DNA of 18,572 bases from positions 1,816 to 20,387 of the forward strand of contig JAAAVE010000298.1 of NCBI GenBank assembly GCA_015679605.1, written 5' to 3'. A program made the translations under genes and the position numbers. The notes below the pieces were generated by a model. That model was not told where the DNA came from, did not search any database, and was given only the letters and a program-made list of their open reading frames with translations. Shown here piece after piece: positions 9,701-18,572 of the stretch (positions are counted from its first letter, which is position 1; each line of letters opens with the position of its first letter). This stretch comes from Podila epigama (lineage: Eukaryota > Mortierellomycota > Mortierellomycetes > Mortierellales > Mortierellaceae).

Positions 9701-12700
9701 ACAACACGGCCACGGAGGTCGTTCAAAACCAAAGTTTGATGGGACTCGGCCAGACCAAGCTCCCAAGGAAGACCAGCATACTTGATACCGGTCCAGCGGG
9801 AGGCTCCCGTACCACCATCGTGGCCAGAAATAAGAATGTGATCAGCCTTGGCCTTGGCGACACCACTGGCAATCACACCGACACCAACCTCAGAGACCAA
9901 CTTGACCGAGATGCGGGCACGAGGATTGGCAGCCTTGGCATCGTAGATCAACTGCTTCAGATCCTCGATGGAGTAAATATCGTGATGAGGAGGAGGCGAG
10001 ATGAGACCAACACCAGGGGTTGAGTGACGCGTCTTTCCAATCTCGTTTGAGACCTTGTGACCACTATCATGATACGAAATAAGAGCATAATTAGTCACCC
10101 AGAAAAAAAAATGGAAAAAAATTAAAAAAAAAAAAAAATGCGGGCAAACACGGAAAAGAATGAGAAAACTTACGGCAATTCACCACCCTCACCGGGCTTG
10201 GCTCCCTGAGCCATCTTGATCTGGATCTCTTCTGCGTCCGAAAGGTAGTACGAGGTCACACCGAAACGGCCCGAAGCAATCTGCTTGATGGCAGAGCGGA
10301 GAGAATCGCCATTCTCCTGAGGGATCGAGCGGGCAGGGTCTTCTCCACCCTCACCAGAGTTGGACTTGCCTCCGATGCGGTTCATGGCAATAGATAAGGT
10401 CGAGTGCGACTCCATCGAAATAGAACCGTAACTCATAGCTCCAGTGCAGAAGCGCTTGGCAATATCAGTCCAAGGTTCGACCTCATCCACTGAGATGGGT
10501 GTGGCCTTGCTAAAGTCAAACTCGAGCATACCACGGAGAGTACAGCTCTTGATCTGCTCAAAAGCATTGCGAGAGTAAGCTTCATAGGCATTATCGTTCT
10601 TGCGACGGACAGCGTCCTGGAGATTAGCAATGCCAGCAGGGTCGTTGATGTGGGGGATGGCACCGTTACGCCAGTGGTAGTCACCAGACTCGGGAATACC
10701 CTCAACAGCGACCGTATCGCGGCTGGGCCAAGCACGCTCATGCAGAGCAAAAGCATCCAAGGAGAGGAGCTCAAAGCCAACACCCTTGATTCTCGAGGCA
10801 GTGCCGGCAAAAGAACGAGCAATGACAGACTCGTCCAAGCCAAGAGCCTCAAAGATCTGGGCACCCTTGTACGACTGCAAGGTAGAAATACCCATCTTTG
10901 ACATGACCTTCAAGATACCGTTGCTGGTGGCCTTGATGAAGTTCTTGATCAACTTTTCAGGTCCATCCTCAGAACGGATGGCATTCTCGCGGTACAACTT
11001 GAGAATAGCCTCTTGGGCGAGGTAAGGGCAGACTATTTAGAATGTTGAACAAGGTTTGTTTAGCAAAATATTAAAATACGATCACATGAAGAACAGGCTA
11101 CGGATGACAAAAAAAAAAGTTCAAATCTCGACTTACTCATATCAGCACCATATCCAAGGAGGACACAAGTGTGGTGGACCTCACGAGCCTCAGCGGTCTC
11201 AACAGCGATGGCAACGCGCGAACGCTGCTTCATGCGAACAAGATAGTGATGGACACCGCCGGTGGCGATCAAGGAGGAGATGGCCACACGCTCGGCGTTG
11301 GTCTCACGGTCAGAGAGGATGACGATCTTGACACCATCATGGATAGCATCCGAAACCTCAGAGCAGACGCGCTCGAGGCACATCAGGTAGCCAGAGGGGC
11401 CTTCGCTCTTGGAGAAGGTGATGTCAATAACACGGGTCTTCCAGTCGGGGCGGATGTTTTCCAAGTTCTTGATTGCCTCCATCTCGGTCAAGGAGAGGAC
11501 GGGGGTAGGGAGACGAAGCTTGTGGCACTGGCTCTGGTCCATCTCAAGAATGTTTCCTTCAGGTCCGACGTAGCACTCGAGGGACATGACAATCTCCTCA
11601 CGGATGGGATCGATTGGAGGGTTGGTAACCTGAGCAAAGAGCTGACGGAAGTAGTCAAAGATAATCTGAGGTTCAGTGGCGAGACAGGCCAAGGGGGCAT
11701 CGTTACCCATGGATCCCAAAGCCTCCTTTCCATCAGTAGTCATGGGCATAAGCAGGAGGTTAAGTTGTTCAATAGTAAGCTTGAAAGCCAAGAGGCGGGG
11801 ATCTTGGGTCAAAGTCAAGCCATCGATGGAGGCCATGAGGTCGAGCTTGGGAGCCTTGGAAACAACCTCGTCCATGCTGACCATCTGCTCATCAACCCAC
11901 TTGCGGAAGTTCTGGCGGGCGGCGATGGAGAGCTTCAACTCACGGTCATCAACAACACGACCTTCGACAGTATCGACCAGCAACATCTTTCCGGGCTGGA
12001 GACGACCCTTCTCGAGAATGCGCTCTGGGGCGATGTGCATGGTACCGACTTCGGAGGCACAGATCATCAAGCCATCGGTAGTCTTGTAGAAACGGCAGGG
12101 ACGAAGACCGTTGCGATCCAAGGAGGCACCGCAGTAGCGTCCGTCAGAGAAGGTCATCAAGGCAGGGCCGTCGTAAGGCTCCATGAGACAGGCAGCCCAC
12201 TCGTACCAAGCCTTCTTTTCGGGCTCGATGTTGCCGTTGGACTGCCAGGCCTCGGGAAGCATCATCATGATGGATTCGGGCAAGGTCAGGACACCGTTGA
12301 TGACGAGAAGCTCGAGGACGTTGTCAAAGGCAGACGAGTCAGAGCCGCCCTCCTCAATGATAGGGAACAACTTTTGCAGATCAGATCCAAAGTAGTCCGA
12401 CTTCATCACACCCTCACGGGCGCGCATCCAGTTCTTGTTACCACGAAGAGTGTTGATTTCACCTGAAGATGGGATAAGATCATACAAAAAAAAAAAGTTA
12501 GTTTAATTGGTGGCACAAAAAGAGGCTGTGGCTCTGCCAAACAATTTGCCGTGCTCCTATTGGCGTCGGACTTGCACACAATGTCACATGGGGAGAAGAG
12601 GAATTGTTGATAGCGAAGGGCACAAAATATGAAGTGGTCATCTGAAGTTTCCGAGGTCAGATAAGATGGCACTTTCTGATTGGCTGAAGCCACGAGGAAG

Positions 12701-14098
12701 GGAGGGGACACGAAAAAGGAGAATTTTCAAGGATTGAACCTTAATCTGACAACCACGCAGCGTTGTCATCAAGGTTTGTTGTGCTCACAGGATTTACTGC
12801 ATCATAGAACAGCAATCATGCAGACATGAAGGGGAAGTGTGCAGTTGCAGGCATGAAAAGGGCAGTAAAAAAAAGTGGAGGGCAGATGACGAAAAATGGG
12901 AGATAGGCGCAGGCACGAGGAAAATCCGGGGGAGGATGATAAAATCTTGTCACAAAGCCTAATTATTACATTAAAGATAAAATGCTTACCATTGTGAGCA
13001 GCCCATCGCATAGGCTGGGCGCGGTCCCATGAAGGGAAAGTGTTGGTGGAGAAACGCGAGTGAACCAAAGCAAAGTGGGTAGTGTACTCGTGGTTCTGAA
13101 GATCGTAGAAGAAGTTGTAGACTTGGGCCGGTGAGAGCTGACCCTTGTAGACAATGTTCTGGTTGGAGAGTGAGCAGATGTAGAACCAGTTCTTGAGTGT
13201 GATGGCGTGCGTCGATTGCTTGCGCAAGAGGTAGAGCTGACGGTTAAAGAGCTTGTTGTCAAAGGTGGGGTGCACGGCAGGGTCCAGGATAACGAAAGGC
13301 TGCTGAATGGAAGGCTCCTTGGAGAGGGCATTGGGACCGAGGATGGAATTATCGACGGGGACTAGACGCCAACCGAGGACCTTGAGACCATTTTGTTGTG
13401 CAATGGCTTCGAAGGTAGCCTTTTGTTCACTGAGGTGTGGTTCATCGGGGCGAAGGAAGACGTTACCGACGGCGTACTCGCCTTTAGCGGGAAGTGTGAT
13501 CTTGAGCCGAGCAGCCTCGTCAACCATGAAGGTGTGAGGGATGCCACTCATGACACCAGCACCATCACCGTCCCTTGGGTCGGCACTGGTAGCACCACGA
13601 TGGGTCTAGGAACATTAAACGTTGAAAGGGATGGAGAAAGGATAGATGGTTTAGTGGATGAATGAATGTATGGATAGATGGATGGATGGATGGATGGATG
13701 GAAAGATGATTTGGCTGAACGAAGGAATGATAAGCAAATGTAAACATTCAAAACATCGTGAAAGTCAAATGTGGAGATGGGCGCAAGCTCAAATGGATAG
13801 ACGTAAACAAATGGCTGCAGGGCGATGGTGGGACTAAAACAAAGCAAGGATAGAATAGGGTGGATGGGATGCGGTGGCGGGAAAGAACGGTATGTGATCT
13901 GGCTCTTACCATGTTGCAAAGAATGTTGGAGGCATCCTTGAGGATGTGGTGGGAGCACTCTCCTTTGATGCTGGCAATGAAGCCGACACCGCAAGAATCC
14001 TTCTCGTTCTCGGGATCGTAAAGACCCTGGGCAACAGGGAGGGCGCCGGCCCAGGAGCTGTTGCTCTCGACGTTGTTCATGTCCATGAAGTTGTCCAT
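6766..14098 (-). CDS. GLT1: Glutamate synthase (NADH-type GOGAT), fused large and small subunits
   Basis: Makes two glutamates from glutamine and 2-oxoglutarate, completing ammonium assimilation with glutamine synthetase. Exons, in order of translation: 13910-14098, 12990-13605, 11137-12462, 10174-11032, 6766-10063; all introns are GT-AG and the total is 2095 residues (yeast Glt1 about 2145). A 35-residue propeptide precedes Cys36 (CGVGF), the class II amidotransferase nucleophile. The FMN synthase domain has GHDGGTGAS (1077-1085) and the 3Fe-4S cysteines 1154, 1160 and 1165. The alpha-helix-rich structural domain follows, then an Ala/Pro linker (about 1530-1565). The small-subunit part has two cysteine clusters for 4Fe-4S (from Cys1625 and around CPAPCEGSC), the FAD motif GSGPAG (1732-1737) and a nucleotide motif IGGGDTG (1871-1877). 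Exon 3 and exon 5 strongly avoid TTA, CTA and TCA codons, suggesting high expression. The cofactor NADH is inferred from the fused fungal type. Confidence 0.96.
12463..12989 (-). other. GLT1: Long intron 2 of glutamate synthase
   Basis: A 527-base intron with donor GTAAGC after 12990 and acceptor CTTCAG before 12462. It interrupts the conserved [13 protein letters not shown] motif at the glycine codon (phase 1). It is three to five times longer than most other introns here. I see no gene or clear structure in it. Confidence 0.8.
13606..13909 (-). other. GLT1: Intron 1 of glutamate synthase
   Basis: A 304-base intron between ILCNM and THRGATSAD (donor GTAAGA, acceptor CCTAG, phase 0). It contains a GATG microsatellite at 13676-13702. 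No gene is visible in it. Confidence 0.85.
13676..13702. repeat. GATG tetranucleotide microsatellite
   Basis: About six tandem GATG/ATGG units inside intron 1 of the glutamate synthase gene. Confidence 0.85.
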
Positions 14099-14303
14099 TG
14101 GGGAAAAGCGTGTGTTTTAAAGTGTAAAATATAAAATAGAAATGAGATAAGGCGTACAAATAGTACAAGACTTGATGTTACAATGGAAGTTGATCAAGGA
14201 AGTAAAGGATGAATGGAAATAAAAGAAATAATATCTAAAAGAGATGGCAGAACAAAGCAGCAAAGGGTAAATGGATGAATGTACAAGGTGTTCAAGTGTA
14301 AAC

Positions 14304-14334
14304 GGTTAAGGTAAAGGTAAAGGTAAAGGTAGGG
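14304..14334. repeat. Short GGTAAA tandem repeat
   Basis: A degenerate GGTTAA unit is followed by GGTAAA three times and GGTAGGGG. It lies about 210-235 bases upstream of the glutamate synthase start, probably in the leader or promoter. Confidence 0.7.
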
Positions 14335-14642
14335 GTATTTAAAACTGTAGATGTCCGGATGTGTGGGATGTGAAAGAGGTGAGCAGTCTCTTTGGATTTC
14401 TTGACAAACGGAGGTGTGAAGTTGAGTAGGGAAGGGTGTGAATGTGTGAATGTGTGGGTGAGAAATACAAGTTGATAAAAGTAAAAAGACAAAAAAGAAA
14501 ACAACAACAACAGAAAAAGTGGGGAGGATGGTGGAGGGAGAGCAAGTGAAAGAAAGAAAGGAAAAAAAAAAGAAAACAAGAAAAGAGAAGAAGAGGATGG
14601 ACTCGGAAGAACGACGGTTTAAATACATTTTGATTTCTGCTC

Positions 14643-14664
14643 GGGGATGGGATGGGATGGGATG
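14643..14664. repeat. GGGAT pentanucleotide repeat
   Basis: Four tandem GGGAT units upstream of glutamate synthase, close to the CGATAA site and the A24 run. Confidence 0.75.
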
Positions 14665-14700
14665 AGAAGATGGCCGGGCGATAATCGCAAAGTGCATGCG

Positions 14701-14724
14701 AAAAAAAAAAAAAAAAAAAAAAAA
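14701..14724. repeat. A24 homopolymer run
   Basis: Twenty-four consecutive A about 600 bases upstream of the glutamate synthase start. A tract of this length is a plausible nucleosome-free promoter element, but it is also a common simple repeat in such genomes. Confidence 0.85.
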
Positions 14725-15872
14725 GAGTTACATTAGGCAGGACAATGCCGAGGATGAGATGGGGTGCAAGTTTTACCTCTCCAGTCAGTCAGTCAGAGTT
14801 TACACTTTCGTTATTCTATCCTATCCAATGCAAAAAAAAGTTTACTCTTTATTTTGCTGATCAAAAAGAGAGACACAAGAGGTCACGTCCCCCTCCCTCC
14901 CTCCCTCCCCGCCGATGAAAATTTCCGTTATCATGTGCGCTGCGAGCGATCTCTCATTTCTCTGGTGCGCTCTGCTCTGACTGGACCAGCAAATGACGGA
15001 CCACAAGCAGGGAAAATAAAAAAGTGTCACTCGTCCATTCATCCGTTGATGATGACAAGGCGGCCGATAAATAAACTTTCCGGCCTTTGGCTCACTCTGC
15101 TCAACTCTACTCATCGCATTCACCGATGTCCTCCACTAAAAAAAATCAGGTCACAGACATGAATTGGACTGGACTCTTTGAATTAATCTCTCCCATCATC
15201 CCTCTATCCTATTCTTTGTCCCTACTTCATAAATCTCACTTGCCCTATCCATTGCCATTGCCACAACCTTCTTTTCTTTGGCCTTCACCACCACTACATC
15301 TACAGCAACGAGTCTTGATCTTTCACAGTGTCATGAAGATACATGCATACAACCAGGACAAAACATTTTTCATCCAAAAGACTCTTGTAGCATTAGCAGT
15401 AGCATAGAATGATAAAATAATAAAAAAAAAGAGATAACAATTTTTTTTTGTTTGTTGACACAACTTCGATTGTGCACGTTGTGAGACGAGCGTCTGTTGT
15501 TGTCATTGACGGACGTACTTGCACCCAATGCACACACACACGCTCTCCCTCTCCCCCTCTCTGACTCTCTCTGACTCTCCACTCCTTGTGTAGTTGCGCT
15601 CAATCATGGCTGTGCCATATGTCGGGTCATCGCTCCATGTCAAGTGGATCAATGTTCGTTTAGTCCCGCCCTCTTTATTTGCTTTTCACTTTCTCGGGAA
15701 ATGACGCATTGAAGGTGAGGACAGAGTGGTTGGAAAAAATATTAATCTACTCTGACCCTGTGATGGACAAAGGAGGGGTGGGTTGCAGTGGACAACTGCG
15801 TCAAGATGCATAATTGAGGAACAATTCGGAAAAGGGTTCAGATGGCAAGAAAAAAAAGAGGGGAGGGAAGGG

Positions 15873-15934
15873 AAAAAAAAAAAAAATGGAATATTTTTGA
15901 AATGGGGTTTAAATTTTTTTTTTTTTTTTTTTTT
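15873..15934. repeat. A14 and T21 runs facing each other
   Basis: A14 (15873-15886) and T21 (15914-15934) are separated by 27 bases and could pair as an inverted repeat. A direct repeat of GACTTTT follows (about 15937-15955). Confidence 0.7.
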
Positions 15935-17574
15935 GGACTTTGACTTTTGACTTTTGCTCTGCCTTCCAGTCTTGGATAGTGTGCCTTTCCTACTTTCCTA
16001 CAGCGTCAGGATCATAATGAACATGCAGGGAGTTGCGCCAGGTGTCGATCAGAGATAGTATCTTTGTAGTCCATACGTAATTGCACAAACAACCGTGATA
16101 ACTCACCGATTAATATCTCATGTCCCTTGCACTTGCTTCACAACTTGCTTCACGCGTCCCCTCCAAACAGGAAAACCATGTACCATTCGTAGAAAGTGTG
16201 GAGAGATGGTGGATAAAGGGAGCGGATAGTGCGATTGAGTATTGAGCATGGATTCGCCTTTGTCCCTCTGGGCGGAAACGGATAGGAAACGGAATATGTC
16301 ACACGGAAAAAGGGAATGCAAAAAGTGGGGTAAAAGTATCCGTGGCTCGGTGGTGGTCACTGGCCACCTAATGAAATGAAGAGTTGCCCATGTTTTTTTT
16401 GTTTTTTTTTGTTGTTGTTTATCATTATCACTCTTACTTGCTCCCCACCTTCTCAGGTTAGTAAATGCCCAGCGGCTAGTCGCGTTCGGTCAAGAAACCC
16501 CTCCATGCGTAGTTAGGACTACAGAAGGGTTGGTTTTGCTGATAAACTAAGCCACATGGAGATGTGTCAATGTCCAAACCACAAAACTTTAAAAGAGAGA
16601 CCTTATTGCCCTCCACATATTGTATTTGATGTCTGTTTTGGCTGACAGTGTGGGAACAATGGTGAGTGAGTTGGTGTCAAAAGAGGAAGCACTGATAAGA
16701 AAAAAAAATAGATGAGTTGGAACTCCAATGATCTCTCGGAAAGGGAAGAATGTGAGGTGGGGGAGCAAAAAACAACAAAACTTTGATCATGCAATCTCCC
16801 AAAAGAGGAGAAATGTCATAGGTCTGAAAGGATCTGCTGGTGCGGACATACACCGTACATTGCACGCCCCTCTCTTTCTTATCAAAAGAATGTAGTTGGC
16901 TTGGAGAAGGTTTCAACAGGGGGCAGAGGGAGAGGGAGGGAGAGAGCTGAGCCAACGTCGTTTGTGGCCCTGGACTGCAACCCTTCAGAAATCGATGATC
17001 CCTCGTGGCACTGTCACACAACGCAGCACAACACATCACAACATTTAGTCAAGATCCTTATCTTGACAGGGCTCATGTTGTCTTTTGCCTCGGCGAGACG
17101 ATGCTATGCCATCAATGTTCGTGTGGGGTAAAGGGTGAAGGGGAACAGATCGATCTTTTTGAAAAGAGAGGCATTATTGTTGTTGTCTGTTGTTGCTGTC
17201 TGTTGTTGTCACTGTAGAAACACATGTTTCTTTCCCCCTTCTCCTTTCCCTCGTCTCTTCTTGCACCGAGTCTTTGGCAAGGACCAAATGTAATATCCTT
17301 TCTGAATGAAAGGTATTTTTATTTCGGTGATCCCAAGATGTCATCTTCAGTGCAAGAGCTTACGGATTATTAAACGAATTCACCCATGAAGTGAGCTGTG
17401 CCGATGCCTGTAGGTAGGCGACTTTCTTTATTACTTTGTCGGCCGAGTATTGTATGTAGCCTTTGTGCAACCATGTTTTTGTTTCCCGAAGATATTAGGT
17501 ATCCTTTTGAGAATCGAAATTAAACACCGGTCATCCACCTTCTATATCAGTCCTTTCATGATAACATCTTGTGT

Positions 17575-18572
17575 TTAAATAGCCTGTGCCTTTGCAGCCT
17601 GCTCTCTGGCATAACGCTTTGAAGGTTCTTGAGGTAACAGTGCAAGGTTCGTGGTGTTGGGGACCCTTGGGAGGAATGCAATCTGAGGACGATATACAGC
17701 GGCCTTGAAATGGTTCTTGGACTGTAAAAACTTTGGCAAGTTGTAGACAATGTTTCTCATAATTCTCTCACTCCGTTTCTAGGGTTTTTTGACATAATAC
17801 CCAAGAAATGTCCGTATGAATACCATACATATCTGTTGAAAATGAGTCGAAGAATGACAAGCGTTTTTTTTTTTTTTTTGTGAAAACATACCTGTCCAAA
17901 AAGGAGCTTTCCTATCAGCTTGCTGTTTCTCATCTGGAAATTGGCTTGGGCGAAACGTTGTGCCTTGTAGCTCGCCAATGCCGCCTGGATATTTTCATAC
18001 GTGACATTCTCAATGTCGTAAATGCAATTGGCAAGAATCACGGCATCCTGCATAGCATTCACAGCGCCTTGACCAGCACTTGGTTGCATCTGGCAGTTCA
18101 AATACAAGATAGAGGGTTAGATGAATGACAAAGGAAACTTTAGCTCCAACATGCAATGCGTCTTAAGCTTATTACCTTGTGCACAGCTATGGTTCATAGA
18201 CCAATGAAAAGAGTACCATTTTTTAGCATTAGTAGAGGAAACTTTCAACTGTTCGAGTTATCGTCATTTCAAGTTGCTTACCATCGCCCATCAAGGCAGT
18301 ACGTCCGTGGGTCCAAGTCAGGAAAATTTTTTCTTCAATGTACACTTTTGAGATCAAGTCTTTGTCTGTGGCATCAATCAAGTCGCCGAGGACACCTCCA
18401 AGCTTAACTGGAAAGTCGCGAATCTGTTCAATCATAGTCTTGTTGGCGTCAGGGCCCCACTCCGAGTTACGGAACATCATATCTTTGGCTTCCTCGGACC
18501 CTAACTGGATCATCACGCTCCATGCGGCCTTGTTCCCAGGCACGGTAACAGTTGTACACTGGTTTTCATTTG
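17575..18572 (-). CDS. FAD-dependent monooxygenase, C-terminal part
   Basis: C-terminal half of a second salicylate hydroxylase-like flavoprotein monooxygenase; its N-terminus lies beyond the right edge. Exons in translation order: 18282-18572 (entered in mid-codon), 18176-18186, 17892-18089 and 17575-17778, giving 233 visible residues and a TAA stop. TVTVPGNKAAW at the start is the usual strand after the FAD half. TWTHGRTALMGD-AVHK-MQPSAGQGAVNAMQDA is the GD motif region that binds the FAD pyrophosphate, completed only by an 11-base exon. The end (LPKFLQSKNHFKAAVYRPQ) matches the usual family tail. The last intron (17779-17891) is required because reading through gives an in-frame TAG; its acceptor is CCTAG. 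It has the same fold and orientation as the monooxygenase at the left edge, but the visible parts hardly overlap, so similarity cannot be judged. Substrate unknown. Confidence 0.87.
18176..18186 (-). other. 11-base microexon in the right monooxygenase
   Basis: CTGTGCACAAG is flanked by acceptor CATAG and donor GTAATA. It completes GAT-G|CT to Asp-Ala and adds Val-His-Lys before MQPSAGQG, restoring the family GDAxHK motif in frame. The flanking introns are 95 bases (18187-18281) and 86 bases (18090-18175). Confidence 0.8.

Larger units (their letters stand above)
14146..14684. promoter_or_regulatory. Cluster of GATA motifs upstream of glutamate synthase
   Basis: GATAAG (14146-14151), TGATAA (14473-14478) and CGATAA (14679-14684, inside the palindrome GCGATAATCGC) lie 48, 375 and about 580 bases upstream of the start. 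Fungal nitrogen regulators of the AreA/NIT2/Gln3 type bind HGATAR sites and control ammonium-assimilation genes. Such motifs are frequent by chance in AT-rich DNA, so function is only suggested. Confidence 0.3.
14099..17574. other. Gene-poor region upstream of glutamate synthase
   Basis: About 3.5 kb with no frame that matches a known protein or shows a credible exon chain. The part next to 14098 (to about 14760) is purine-rich on this strand and so pyrimidine-rich in the transcript, fitting a leader and core promoter. Further out are A24 (14701-14724), a CA/CT-rich stretch (about 15530-15582), A14 and T21 runs (15873-15934) and a GTT-rich stretch (about 17176-17210). The last few hundred bases should hold the 3' end of the right monooxygenase transcript. 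No tRNA was found by eye. A small unspliced or noncoding transcript cannot be excluded. Confidence 0.55.

Noticed and set aside
6796-10023. Very long plus-strand open frame (1075 codons) as a gene
   Set aside because: It is the codon-in-register antisense of the glutamate synthase exon and shows no protein family motif. Sense-strand codon bias explains it.
11171-12466. Plus-strand open frame of 431 codons as a gene
   Set aside because: Antisense in register to glutamate synthase exon 3, with the same explanation.
14304-14334. GGTAAA repeat as interstitial telomere sequence
   Set aside because: The unit does not match TTAGGG and there are only about three perfect copies.
14764-15162. Plus-strand open frame of 132 codons
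   Set aside because: No recognisable domain, unusual composition, no splice partners, and it spans simple repeats. Likely chance.
16509-16522. Small palindrome GTAGT-TAGG-ACTAC and a nearby G/C-rich stretch, considered as tRNA or small RNA
   Set aside because: There is no T-loop GTTCRA motif at the right spacing, no cloverleaf and no acceptor stem.
16677-17039. Minus-strand open frame of 120 codons
   Set aside because: Low-complexity Ser/Pro/Leu content and no family match by eye.
17292-17318. Hairpin CCTTTC-GAAAGG followed by T-rich DNA, resembling a bacterial terminator
   Set aside because: The stem is only about six pairs, the T-run is interrupted, and the genome is eukaryotic, where such terminators do not apply.

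Overview
The window looks like nuclear DNA from an early-diverging filamentous fungus, most likely of the Mortierella type (Mucoromycota). The reasons are multi-exon genes with short GT-AG introns (mostly 86-176 bases), a fused fungal NADH-type glutamate synthase, a dynactin actin-related protein, and FAD monooxygenases of a family that I recall as expanded in those fungi. The lineage is an inference from gene content; no marker gene fixes it. No tRNA, rRNA, CRISPR array, transposon or viral sequence was recognised.

Layout from left to right. (1) 145-988, minus: the N-terminal half of an FAD-dependent monooxygenase, cut by the left edge inside an intron. (2) 989-1677: a promoter region shared by two divergent genes, with a GTGA microsatellite and a T17 run. 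(3) 1678-3908, plus: a seven-exon cystathionine beta-synthase-like gene (490 residues) with a GC-AG first intron and an unusually divergent PLP site. (4) 4110-6415, plus: a five-exon Arp10/Arp11 gene (562 residues), the dynactin pointed-end subunit, carrying an Ala/Ser-rich insertion. (5) 6416-6765: a short convergent 3' region. (6) 6766-14098, minus: a five-exon glutamate synthase gene (2095 residues). (7) 14099-17574: about 3.5 kb with no recognisable gene, rich in homopolymers and simple repeats, containing the glutamate synthase leader and promoter. (8) 17575-18572, minus: the C-terminal half of a second FAD monooxygenase, cut by the right edge, with an 11-base internal exon.

All exon structures were built by hand from splice motifs, reading-frame phase and family motifs; every junction given keeps the frame. 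The genes do not form an operon. Cystathionine beta-synthase and glutamate synthase both belong to amino-acid metabolism, Arp10 serves dynein transport, and the monooxygenases are probably catabolic or secondary-metabolic. I see no new multi-gene system. The most unusual points are the altered active site of the CBS-like protein, the microexon, the GC-AG stop-free intron, and the strong avoidance of three codons in the glutamate synthase gene, which creates very long antisense open frames.
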